Below, one piece after another: positions 37,510 through 49,700 of a stretch of DNA of 64,000 bases. The notes below the pieces were generated by a model that saw only the letters and a program-made list of their open reading frames with translations, was not told where the DNA came from and did no database searches. This DNA comes from Aporrectodea caliginosa (Eukaryota; Annelida; Clitellata; Crassiclitellata; Lumbricidae). Location of the stretch: NCBI GenBank assembly GCA_020284085.1, contig JACEVL010000104.1, positions 1,084,890 through 1,148,889 of the forward strand, read 5' to 3'. Numbering within the stretch: the stretch's first letter is position 1; every line of letters starts with the position of its first letter. Position numbers and translations under genes: made by a program.

Positions 37510-38345
37510 CCTAGTCTTGTTCGGTCATGCTTGAGAGAGCACAAGGAAGCCGTCAGTCAGTAGTGGCCGATCGAGTTATCTGCAATGTTTGCTTGCTTAA
37601 TAATAAAGCACCTTTTATACTATACAAAAGCGTTGCCTGTGATAGTAGCGGTACATGGTCTCCTGGTCATGCTGAATGTTTGCTGTACGACCTGCAATGC
37701 ACATTTGCTTGCTTGAGTTTAACTGTTCAAAGTCTTACTGTATACAAATTGGTACAGGGTGTTCCAGGTCAATTGACTCGATGTCTTTGGGTGATAACTC
37801 AATTTCGTGGGTTGATTCTCTTAAGTATTTGGGTGTGCATTTAATGGGGGCCGTAGACATGTAACGTTTGACGTTGATCCTTTGAAGAGGTCGTTCTACC
37901 GGGCATGTAATTGTATTGCATCTCATGCCTCCAATTTAGATGAAATTTTACATCTCCACTTACAAGAGACCTACTCCTTGCCCCTTCTGACCTATGCTCT
38001 CCCTGCTTTAACTTTGTCAGCAAGACAATCCAATGAATTAAATGTATGCTGGAATTCTGTATAACGTCTAACATTCGGGTTTAAGAAATGGGAGAGTTAA
38101 AAGTTTCGTTAATGGAGGGAGGGGGACGTAAACATGAATTTTACTTTTCTGACGAAGGCACATGTACGTCGTTGTAAACTGTATTTTCATTTGTACTATT
38201 CTGAAACTGTTGCTATTTATAATCTGTTGTGGACATACTTATCAGATAATTACCTAAGTGATGACTGCCTTGTCTTGGAATTCATGAAGAAACATGATGC
38301 CGTTGCTTAACTTACAGAAAGTTTGTTGACTTGTGTACAGTGAGA
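37510..38345 (+). mobile_element. LINE polymerase C-terminal fragment, broken
   Basis: Frames spell SWVDSLKYLGVHLMGA, then KRSFYRACNCIASHASNLDE and LPLLTYALPALTLSARQSNE LNVCWNSV split across stops and shifts. This is the thumb and C-terminal region of a CR1/L2-like polymerase. No ORF is intact. Confidence 0.72.
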
Positions 38346-38704
38346 TGATATTCTAAAGACTATGATTAATGTTGTATGTTTGTCTTTTTCACTTTCTCAG
38401 TTTTGTATTGTTTGGTTGTTGTTCTGCCTCTTTGGCGTAATAAAGGTGTTCATAAGTGGTGTTAGCGTAGGTCTACATCAAGAGCACAAAGTGCTTAAGT
38501 GATTATACATGCACTTACTAATTGGACTTGCACTTAACATCCACCGCAGGATGCCGCCACTGTCTTGTATTTACGTGTGTATGAAATTGAACCTGTTCTT
38601 CACGAGCTTCAATACTACTAGGGTAGGTGATATACCATACGCTAAGTTAAGTGTGAGGCGATATACAACCACACGCTACACCCAGTGTCAAACACCCACC
38701 CACA

Positions 38705-38766
<62 letters not shown>

Positions 38767-40436
38767 CCAAACGCATATCCATAGACGCACGTACATATGC
38801 ACACACATAAACATACACACATGCATGCCTACATGAAAAACGCCTTTATAACCTGCTAACCTACCTTGTTATTCATATTACTACCCCGAAGGCATTGCAG
38901 ACTCTGTTGGCACAGATGGCCGATCAACCTCCCGAACCCTCGTTACATTACTTCACAATTACAGAAGATCAGCACCTAACCTTGCTTCTAAGCCACACTT
39001 CGCATGACCTGAATCGTGCAGACAAGATCCGAATGTCGATCCTGCTGATCAAGAGAATTATTAGGAAAACGCAAGCTACTGTTTATTTTACTTTCGAGTG
39101 TCGTCTGATTTTATTAAATAAATCGATTCCATTACTTTTAAAATTCAAACATATTCAACAAATTGTCATGCACATTTGCAGATTTACAAACATAAAGCAA
39201 CTAAATGAAAACGACGGCCATTATAACAAACAGTTGTCAAGTCGGTTACTACCAATAACACTGCCATCGATTTTTAAAGATCGATAATACGGATCTACCG
39301 TGATTTTCCGAAATTCAAAATTGGTTACACCTGCTAAATGATGAACCCTTATTCTTCCATTTCATTAGCTCACTCTTCAATCTATATTCTTCATCATTCT
39401 TCATTCTTCTGTCTCATTCAATCATCGATACATGTATCATGACTGCACTGTTGTTCATGTTTTCACTTTCATGCAGAATTGTCTTCCACTTAATCATCAG
39501 TCTTAAGAACTAAATATCTTTAGTTTTCAAATGAATTCAAGGAGAACGGTTTCAGAGCAGTTGAATGTTCACAAAAACAGAAAATGCTGTATCTATAGCA
39601 GCATTTTATAAATTCGACACAATAAGCTGGATATAACAACATCAGATGTTCATTTGCAAAACTCCGGAGATTCGTTTCAGACACAAATACAAGGCACAAT
39701 GTAAAAAATATTGAGATTTCTATCTCCACAACCCCTACCCGCTTAACGCTAAGAGGTTGGCGGCACACCCCACACGCCCTATTAGGCATCGCCAGCATTA
39801 AAAAAAGTGCAGTTATTTTTTATTTTTTAAAGCACGGAAGCACACAATCCAAGGCATCCAAGACAGAAGACAATGCATCTCACTGGGCGGCACCTACCGT
39901 CACAAAGAGACATATGCGATTGAGGACCTTGCAACAAACATCTCGACATTTCAAGTAGCCTAGCTATAATACAATTTCAAATTCAGAATTTTTGAACAAA
40001 GCAGACACTGATGTGATCATAGTAATATATTTTGTCTGGCAGTAAAACACCTCACCAACTGTCCAGGCAACCAGAACAGATGTTTACGACAGCCAGACAG
40101 GCGTTTCAGTCCATTTGTCATAAACTGCGCCTCTCTACAGTATGACACCAAGCATCCCGATTATACTAGACGACGTAACCAGTGTCTACTCTGACCATTC
40201 GTTGCTATTAAATGTACAGGTTTTTGTATGGATGCAAATTAATTATAGATACCCAGGTACTGCATAAGTGCCTCGCGAAAGCGCTTCCTACGTTAGCCTA
40301 AGTGGGGTTAAAGTTCATTAAGGTCATCTATATGCAAATGATGCTCAGACAACTGTAGGTCACGACTGTTGTTGAACTGGCTGGATGAAACCTCAAGGTC
40401 GCAGTGGATGTGATCGAAGAGAGCGTGGGATGGACC
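38346..40436. other. ESRP 3' flank, no second gene seen
   Basis: Contains (CA)n at 38,698-38,765. The plus-strand frame 38,895-39,287 has no recognised motif. AATAAA read on the minus strand near 39,820 is a candidate ESRP polyadenylation signal, about 610 nt past the stop. Confidence 0.45.
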
Positions 40437-40595
40437 TCAGCAGACGCTGCGTACTTCTACGATGCGATTGGCAAACACCTGTCGATTCTTGTCGTTGATG
40501 GCTCGATCTGCTTCGTTGCGGGATAGGAAGGTAACGATGGCCTCTCCTGTCGGGCGACCATCAGGTCCTCTCAACAGCTGCACGTCCGGAGGATT
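40437..40595 (-). CDS. ESRP: ESRP exon 13 (second half of RRM4 and stop)
   Basis: 159 nt including [23 protein letters not shown] and [11 protein letters not shown] complete a fourth RRM-like fold. Acceptor ttgacag. It was too short for an obvious open frame but follows exon 12 in phase 0. Confidence 0.9.
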   Translation of the reverse strand, partial: NPPDVQLLRGPDGRPTGEAIVTFLSRNEADRAINDKNRQVFANRIVEVRSVC

Positions 40596-43500
40596 CTGTC
40601 AACATACACCGTTACTACAAGTACAGCTGAACTGAACTCAACAAGACTGCACTGATAACAATAGTTTTACGACAATATAAAGAACCATTTTAGCCTAACA
40701 ATGGATGTCAGAATGATTCCGCTATCCGAGTTCTCAAGTATAGTTGTACTAAACTCAACAAGACTGCATTGATGACAATAGTTTTACGACAATATAAAGA
40801 ACCATTTTAGCCTAACAATGGATGTCAGAATGATTCCGCTATCCGAGTTCTCAAGTATAGTTGTACTAAACTCAACAAGACTGCATTGATGACAATAGTT
40901 TTACGACAATATAAAGAACCATTTTAGCCTAACAATGGATGTCAGAATGATTCCGCTATCCGAGTTCTCAAGTATAGTTGTACTAAACTCAACAAGACTG
41001 CATTGATGACAATAGTTTTACGACAATACAAGGAACCATTTGACCCTAACAATGGAAGTCACAATTCCGCTATCAGAGTTCTCGTATTACAAAATCAACC
41101 TGTGTTTTAGGCCGTGCACTTTACACCAGTAAGGTGTAGGCAGCGTTCATACGCTTCTTGAAGCGCGCTATAGTAAGCCGCTGGGCACAAGCATGACGAA
41201 GAGAAGATCAAGTCAATAATATCAACGGACAGAAATATCACGACATCACAAAGTCATGAAGTCAACTTTTTTTTACGCTCTAAACTCACTTCGTTTCGGT
41301 ACGTGGCGTTGCTATCCTATACGCTATGAAGGTCATAATAAGCTAGACATTTAAGTAGGTGGCGATGCTATCGCACTACGCGCTAAGAACATGGCCGCCC
41401 ATGGATGTTGACTCATTTCATTTCAGTAGGTGGCGCTGCATGGATTCTAAACCGTCGCGTATATTAAAATAACCGTGTAATGAAAGTAGGGGTGCGCGAT
41501 AGCCTATGCTGTGCTGTCAAACATACGGCCCGCAGGCATGCGGCCCCGAGATGATTTTTCAAATTCTTTTCAACCGTCTTAGGACGGGCAATCATCTAGT
41601 AGTTGGTAACTCACCTCGTAGCTTCCGTCTAAGAAGGTGAGGATGTCCTGTGCCTGGATGGTCGGTGGCAGACCCTTGACAGCCACAGAGGACGGACTCA
41701 GAGGAAGATAGAATGCAGAGAGGTTCTGCTGCGATGGCACCGGTAGAGAGAATGATGACGCTCCCGCCGAAGCACCACCAGCAGCAGGGTACCAGTAGAC
41801 CATCGGTTGAAACGCGGTCATCGGGGGCGCCACTGCCCCCGTCATTGGCTGACGGACGGTCGGCATCTGCTGCACGGCAATCAAGTGAGAGGAAAGCGAT
41901 GGCAAGTTGGGCGAGACGGACCCAGCGGAGCCGGCGGCAGTTGGCAAGACGGAGGCATGCATAGGCAGTTGCCCGGTCGGGTATAGGAAACTGGTTTGTC
42001 CCACTGGGCTGGGAGATGCGAGAACGGAAGGAAAGAACGATGGAGCTGTTTGATGGAGAAAGAACAAAGAAACATCAAAATAATTTAAAACGTGGAGCAG
42101 ACAATTTAAACTTGATCCACCAGACAATAATTATTAACAGCTATTTCTCTTCATTTAATACCGACAAAAGACTTATTGCAGTAGCTTTCCTTCGTTGATA
42201 GCATTTAAGTCATTGTATTCTTTTCAGTTCAGTGACATTCAAAACTTGAACATTGTTTATTTAAAGAAAATTAATTAACTCCGCCTCAGACTGCCTAATG
42301 AAGTCTGAGCCTGTCCCAAGCCAGGATAGAGGAAGAGGGTTCTGCGGTGGGAACCCACCCGGGTAAAAAAATCACTTGCAATAGAAACAATGCAACAATT
42401 AAGGAAGAGAGGTAGACCACGGAAAAACTGGCCGGGAAGCATCAGCGACGACTTGAAATGCCTGGAAATGTCGTGGGATGAGGCGGAATAGCTTGCGATG
42501 AGCAGAGACGAGTGGAGGAGATGCGTTGCCCGATGTGCAGACCTGCACGGGAAGGTGTGTGTGTGTGTGTGTGTTTTCTTTCTAACGACTAGCTGTGTGG
42601 TAACAAAGACCATTAGCGTCGCCCTCCTCCTTTATCCAGGCTTGGGACTGGCACTGTCAGAAAGCGAACAGTGGCGGAGTTTGCACGGGAAGGACTAAGT
42701 ATTTAGTAAGTAATTTAAAGAAACTGTGACATACAGCCAAGCATACGTTGTGGCCTCACCGATAAACAGACCGAAGTAACCGGGTGTAACCCCCAATAGA
42801 ACAGCGCACAAAATACAACGTTTTCATAAATTATGGGCTAAAAGTGTTTATTATTATTTAGATATTAACTGATAACTTCTGTCGCGTCTGTGCGTAATGC
42901 ACAAGGCATCAATAGATGGTCTACCAAAACCAAGTCCATTTATATGTTTATAAATGCATACGATCGGATATATTGTGATCATATTACCGAATAGCGAACA
43001 GAATTGAAAGACTTCACAAAGTCTTAGAATTATAGGCATACTAGCATAACTGATTCAATCACTAGCATACTTGATTCAATCACTAGCATACTTGATTCAA
43101 TCACTAGCATAACCGATTCAATCACTAGCATACTTGATTCAATCACTAGCATACTTGATTCAAGAAGCGTCTGTCTTGTCTGTAGACCGATGGCGCTCCT
43201 GCTGAAACTGGACGTTGGATTCATCGTTGACCAGTAGGTAGTTGCCAATGACGCCGGTATGAATGCGTTTGTGGGCGGCGGCATGGAAGCCAGTGCAGCA
43301 GTGTCGGAGAGTCCGCTGTTGAGAATGAAGGTCATCTCTTCGCCGGAGCACTGGATGACCTCGATGGAGCGCTTCTTGTTCGGAAGGAACATCGTCTTGT
43401 TGTGTCTACTCAGAGCAGCTGCCTTGGCCGCCATTTCGGAGTTCATCTGGATGAACGCCTCGCCAGATGGCGTACCCTGACACAAAGATTAGAAAGTTCA

Positions 43501-43670
43501 ATATTCGTCAAAAGGAAAGAATTTCAGTCAGTCAGTCAGTCAGTCAGTCAGTCAGTCAGTCAGTCAGTCAGTCAGTCAGTCAGTCAGTCAGTCAGTCAGT
43601 CAGTCAGTCAGTCAGTCAGTCAGTCAGTCAGTCAGTCAGTCAGTCAGTCAGTCAGTCAGTCAGTCAGTCA

Positions 43671-43702
<32 letters not shown>

Positions 43703-46700
43703 ACCAGCCAGCCAGTCAGGTTTTTTACTAGACACTTGATATACCTCACAAAAGCGCTGTAAGCCCAAATAAATTTAAAGTTCACTTAGAACGAAATGCT
43801 CCTTATTAACCAAACAGAGATCAGATAATTAGAACAGTCACCACTGGCTGGCTCGCGTAGGCCTACATACGCAGATACCAACCCACGGATTATCATCCAT
43901 TCTTCCACTGCATGTTAATACAATCACTTAGGGCCTATACAATACAATGCAATACAACTGGCTCCTTTGGCGATACGTCTGCTCCCCAGGGTTCATTCTG
44001 ATATGGTCTGCTCTAACCTCAAAACTGTCCTGTTTAGCCGTGCTGGGATCGAGAGCACTTCTGAGTAGTAACCTTGAAGGGGTGCTATGTAAAAATTTGT
44101 GATGAATAAATGAATGAATGAAATGATTTGTATTTTTATTGCACTGTTACTAATTCAGAAGAAAGTGCACTTCTACAATTACACGTCATTATAAACACTA
44201 TCGGGGGGCCCGATAGCGCATTGGATAACATCTGGCGTAGAGAGCGAGAGGTACCGAGTTCCAGCCCCGAAGGGCGGATATGCTTTGTAGGCTGCTATTA
44301 GCGCCGTGTATTGCAGGCTGTCTGTTCTGTTAGTAGTTGAGATTTATGTCTTCTGTCATTTGTGTTCTTGTGAATTTTTTCAATTGCATAACTGTACACT
44401 GTAACCGGTTGCGATTTGTCAACCGGATTGTTTGAATAAACAAAAATATTATTATTATTATTATCCAATGTGTTGTGGGATTGAAGGATTGTCCGTCTGA
44501 AGCACAGACACGCCAGCAATAGCAATCCCTTCGACGTAGCTTACCTCTGCCTTGTAGATGAGATGGACTCCTTGACAGACAATATCGTTCGACAGTTCTC
44601 CCAGAAACTGGATGATGTCCCCGACCTGAGCTTCGAACGGCAGACCTCTCAACCGGATGCAGTCCTTCTGAGGCCCTCCTGGAATGATCTGCTGGCTAGC
44701 GGCAGCAGCTGAAAGTCCAGGGAGATGCGAAAGAGCGAAGGGAGGGAGCAGGGCCGTGGCTATTATGGTGGCCGCATCCTTTGGCTCCAGAACGGAGGTT
44801 CGCGGATCCATACTGCGATTCAACACCTGCAGTCAAACCAAACAGATCGACAAACCTCTAGAAATTTACTAAACTATTCAACCAGTGTTTCTTATATATA
44901 TAATCGTCAATGTTGCTTGTCGAACACTCTCATCAACTTCGCCAGTATCCAAACCTGGAGATATATATAAAGGCAATGCCGAAGAAATGGTGTCATGATA
45001 AGAGTAGCGATGCAAGTATAAGGAGGAAATAGCTCAATCAAGCATTCAGCAAAACTTGATAATCTTGAACCTCCTGGTTCAGTTTCTGCTTTTTAGAAGG
45101 CTAACTCCATTTTTACAAATGGTGCTATCTGGGTGACCCTCCTTAGCGGATTCTCCATCTCCTTTGGGCCTCCCTTTGTCGCCAATGCATTTTGTTAAAG
45201 GGAAGAAATAGGTCAATCAGGCACTATAAAACAACTTGATAATCTGATTGTTCTTCTATCGCGTACTGCCGCAATGCACCATGGAAGCTTTGCAGGTGGT
45301 TGGCCCCTCATTCTAGAACAGGCTGCGCCATGATCATGACTCTATACTTTCTATGCAATACAATACAATATCGCACGCGATTTAAGACCATTCTAATCGA
45401 TCGTGGCCTTGTATAATTAGATCGGGAAAACTTCTGACGAGTTTTCTTGAGGAGGCGCTATATAAATAAGCACTTACAATTACAGTCAATGATGTTCTGC
45501 AGTGTGAGTAAAGGAACACACAGTTCTCCCAAGGATGAGGCGACACTACTGGTTAGCACTCACTGGTAGCAATAACAACAAAAGTGCACCCCAGCCATGC
45601 AACAGCAGGACCTCTTTCACTCCACTAGATGTCACTATTAGTTGACTACTGAAGTAAAGGTAAAGAACTTACCTGTTGTACTTCGGCGGTGGTGCTTTTG
45701 AAGAGTTCGATGTATCTGGTGCCAATGAGCTGTTTGTGTTTCGTGAGGGCTTGGTTGGCCTCTTCCTCGGAAGCGAACAGTACAAAGGCATCCCCTGTCG
45801 CCCGTCCATCGGCCTGATGCACGAACAACACGCCCTCCTCACCGTCCAACACTTCGACCGACGTCGGACCCGAACTGAAGAACTGAATCTAACGAAGACA
45901 GAACACTAAATACTAGACTACTCTCTCTGACAACAATATGTCGAACACTTGCATTACAACAGAGGCGGCATCGGAGAATTGACGATGCACACGACACACT
46001 ATAAAACACTACTCAACTAACACTGCGTCAAACACTACATGTATATGAATAGAGTTAGACATCAGAGAAGCTGAACAGCACACTAAACATTCTACTATCC
46101 GACAAGAATAATTATATCAAACACACACAGGCACGTAGCGAGACTTGAATTCAAGAGGAGGCAACTTCACAGACCATTGGCAAATCCTGACCATTGGCAA
46201 ATCCTGGTCATCGGCCTCAATGTAGCTACGCCTATGCAAACACATCACAACAGAGATTTACTCAAAGTCCCTACACAGCAACCGTCTCAGAAGAGGCTCA
46301 AGCTACTTCTCCGCGTTACAAGTCGAGCGCCCTAACCAATCGGCAACCATGTCTCAAACAAGTATTGGTAACATAAAAACAAATACTGCGGATAACAAAA
46401 CTAGCAATAAACAGTAAACAAACAGAATACGAAATTATCAAACTATAAAACAAGAATGCATCGATGTAAAATAACATAATTTGCGTGAAGTTCTTAACAA
46501 ACGGAAAAACCAGACAAACTATACAGAGGTTAGCGTTCAATGTTAGCAGTTACAGGATATTGGGTTCGAAGGAAAAGGGCACAAAACCTCATTATTAAAA
46601 AGAGAACCACGAGACATTTCATAATGATTAGAGTTATGTAGGCAAAACCGTGCAACACCACAAAATGTGAAGTCATGCAATCAGACAAATTACGCAACAT

Positions 46701-49700
46701 AATATTGTTACTGTCGACAAGAGAATCCACCTAAATAAATAGAAAACTAACAGTTGCTCGTATTACTGTGATCAAATCCTTCAATCAACAAGGACAGAGT
46801 AAACTTAATTGTCTGACGGATTTTCTAGATAACCAAGTTTTCTTACTTATTCACTGGCACATTCGTCGCAAATTACAAAGTAATTTTTGTTTCCTAGGCA
46901 TCTATACGGTAGTCAGTCAATTAATTAACGCAGTGAATGTCATTCGCATGCAACTCCTTTGTGTTAAGTTTGTAAGACCTGTTAAAATGTCCGAAGCTTC
47001 TAATTGTAATTAGACGTTCCTACGGCATCAATTGACAGCGCATTCACGTTTGTAGGAAAAGGAGTTACATTTCTGGCCTGCAGTACGTGCGTGGAGTAGT
47101 TTAGTCATATTGACAATTTCTGCTTTTGTATTGAATGGTTTCCAGAAACTCTACGAAGTTCCTCTAAACTTTACGTTTTAAGTCCTAAGGCTGTTCAAAC
47201 ATTTCTCCTACTGAAGTAATTCCACAACGTTCCAAGTACTTTCATGGTCGAGCCTCTAGTGAAAAATCACTGTGTAATGAGAACAAGTGGTTGTAAACGA
47301 ACACAAAGCTGGAAGCCATCAGCCGGCACTTGTAGTAAAGGAACAGGTGAAACTTGTGACATTTCGACATGATCAAATTACCATTGTGTATTCACCCCAA
47401 TTCATGCAATTAGCAATACCAGAACTGAAAAACTACTTTACTGAACATTAAACCGCGGTGTTAAAATTAATCGGGTGAAAAACAGTTTGACCAAAAACCA
47501 AGTTTCGCACAACAGTCAGTATAAAGACCCAGCCGATTATCTAATACGACACACAAACCAAACACAATTCGTATTCCACTACGTACCACCCAACCAAGTT
47601 AAGACAACGCCAACCGCAGTCGAGACAGGTGGTCAGACAGACAGACAGATCCGCAGACAACAGTTAGGCAAACCGTTCGCCCAACATTCCCAGAAGCCCA
47701 GTCACCACAGAGTTTGTTTGGCATTACACGGTTCACTTACCTTGTCCCATCGTCACGCTCATCCGTAGTTCAGTTCCTTTATAAGGTAGACAACATTTGA
47801 AAGCATCTCGTATAGACTACAGAAAACTGTCCCCAAGCTCATGCGAATCTGACCCATTGCAAATGAGTGGAATTTGCTCCCAGTTTAATTGACATTCGGT
47901 TGACAACTTCTCTGTCTGCATGGTTACTCTAATGTCTCAGTTCCTGTCTCGTCTTCTGGTAACCGGATCTCGTTTCACTCTGTCAGTATACCTGGATAAC
48001 CTCCTTGCCTTGACGCAGCATGCATGTGAATAAACTGGTGTCTTGCACTTCTCTCATTCCATGGCACTTTATAAATTTCGAAATTAGCATTGCGATTGCT
48101 AGTGGTAGTGGTAGGCTGGCTTCCATAGAACAGCGTTTGCATGGCTGTTATATATTGCTAGATTTCAAATTGCCCAATTTAAATTCTATTGTGTAGGCCT
48201 AGCCTAAACGAAAGATTTCTATCTTCTAGAAATAATGACAAATATTCTATGGCATAGGTATATCTTATCTTGCGACTTAACAAGGAAGTATCACGCCTTT
48301 AGAACAAAAGTGTAGACTACCTCAGGTTAGTAGAAGTTATATACTGGACCACAGAAGACATTATTGATAATTTTACTTTTGTATACGACTTTCAGTTGTC
48401 CTAAATTCGATTCCGTTCAGTTTTCAACCTGTGGTAAAGCGAATATGAGTAATTAACGTTGATTCAATATCCATCACTGAAATCCCAATTGCACTCCAAA
48501 TACGACACAGGCCATAATCATCATGAAATGTAGGCCTACATTTGGGCAGCTAAAACATAACCTTGACGCTTCCAAGTGCAAAGATCAGTGGCCCAAATCT
48601 AACCTATGGACCACGAACCACCTGTTAGCAGAGTAATCCGCCGGCAAATGGAGTGATTGTCGAGATACTGTGATATTTAGCTGCAGTTGAAATTGGGAAT
48701 GAAGCTGGAATGCTTATGATCTATAGCAATCGCTTACCACTTGTTCAGCTCTGCAAGAGTAGGGCAGACCACGCATTCGAACGATCACCTGTGTACCATT
48801 CCAACTCTGGTGAGACAGAAAAGCCTGCGCCTCACGACTCCCTCCTGTCAGAGAAAAAAACACAGCACAATAATAAATGCTAATCGGTACGATCTAGGTT
48901 CAATCAAATCATTAACAGGAATGCGATTAATGCCCTTGCGATTAAACATTTTTATTAACATGCTAATTTGTCTGGTAGGAAACCTACAAACCCTGTGTGA
49001 CTTATATTCAGACAATTAGTGTAGATTCTATGGTATACCAAGACAAGAGATTCCTCGTAGCTGTCACATTCTGTACATCAGAATAGAATGACTGGATTGA
49101 ATTGCAGTCAATGTGCTTCCGGTTACTTCAATGCCTGCTATCGTGAAGAATGCAGGTTCTTGAAATGGCTGGTTAGTTGCTGTTTAACGACACTATGTCA
49201 TAACAAAGATGATTAGCGTCGCCCTCCTCCTTTCGCCAGGCTTGGGACTGGCACTTCCACCGGTACGGTAGTAGCAGAGTTTGAAATGGCGGTAAATCAA
49301 GAGTGTGCATATTAGGGCCTCAAGTAGGTAGGTAGGCGAGTATGCATGTAGGTAGCTAGTAGGTAAGTAGGCAGGCAGGTGGGAAGGTTGGTAGGTAGGT
49401 AGGTTAAGAGATAGACAACTCAGTCACTCAGCGAGTCGGTCAGTCAGTCATTAACGAAGTGAATGATTGTCTGCTTACCTCCAGCGACGCTGAGAAAGTC
49501 TCTGGCGGTGGCCTTGTAGACCTCGATGTACCTCTGGCCGAGGTGGTGCTTGTGTCTTCGGAGGGCCAGTGAACGCTGCTCGGCGTCCTCGAAGCGGACC
49601 AGGGCCTCTCCGTTTCGGCGACCCTGTTGACTCAGGCACAGTGCAACTCCACCTCTAGAACCATACATACATCAGCACAACGATGAGTACAGCACCAGTG

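Noticed and set aside
38895..39287. 130-residue plus-strand ORF as a gene
   Set aside because: No recognisable domain and no splice or codon-bias support.
47475..47768. 97-residue plus-strand ORF in ESRP intron 8
   Set aside because: Intronic, no conserved motif, lies on the strand opposite the gene.
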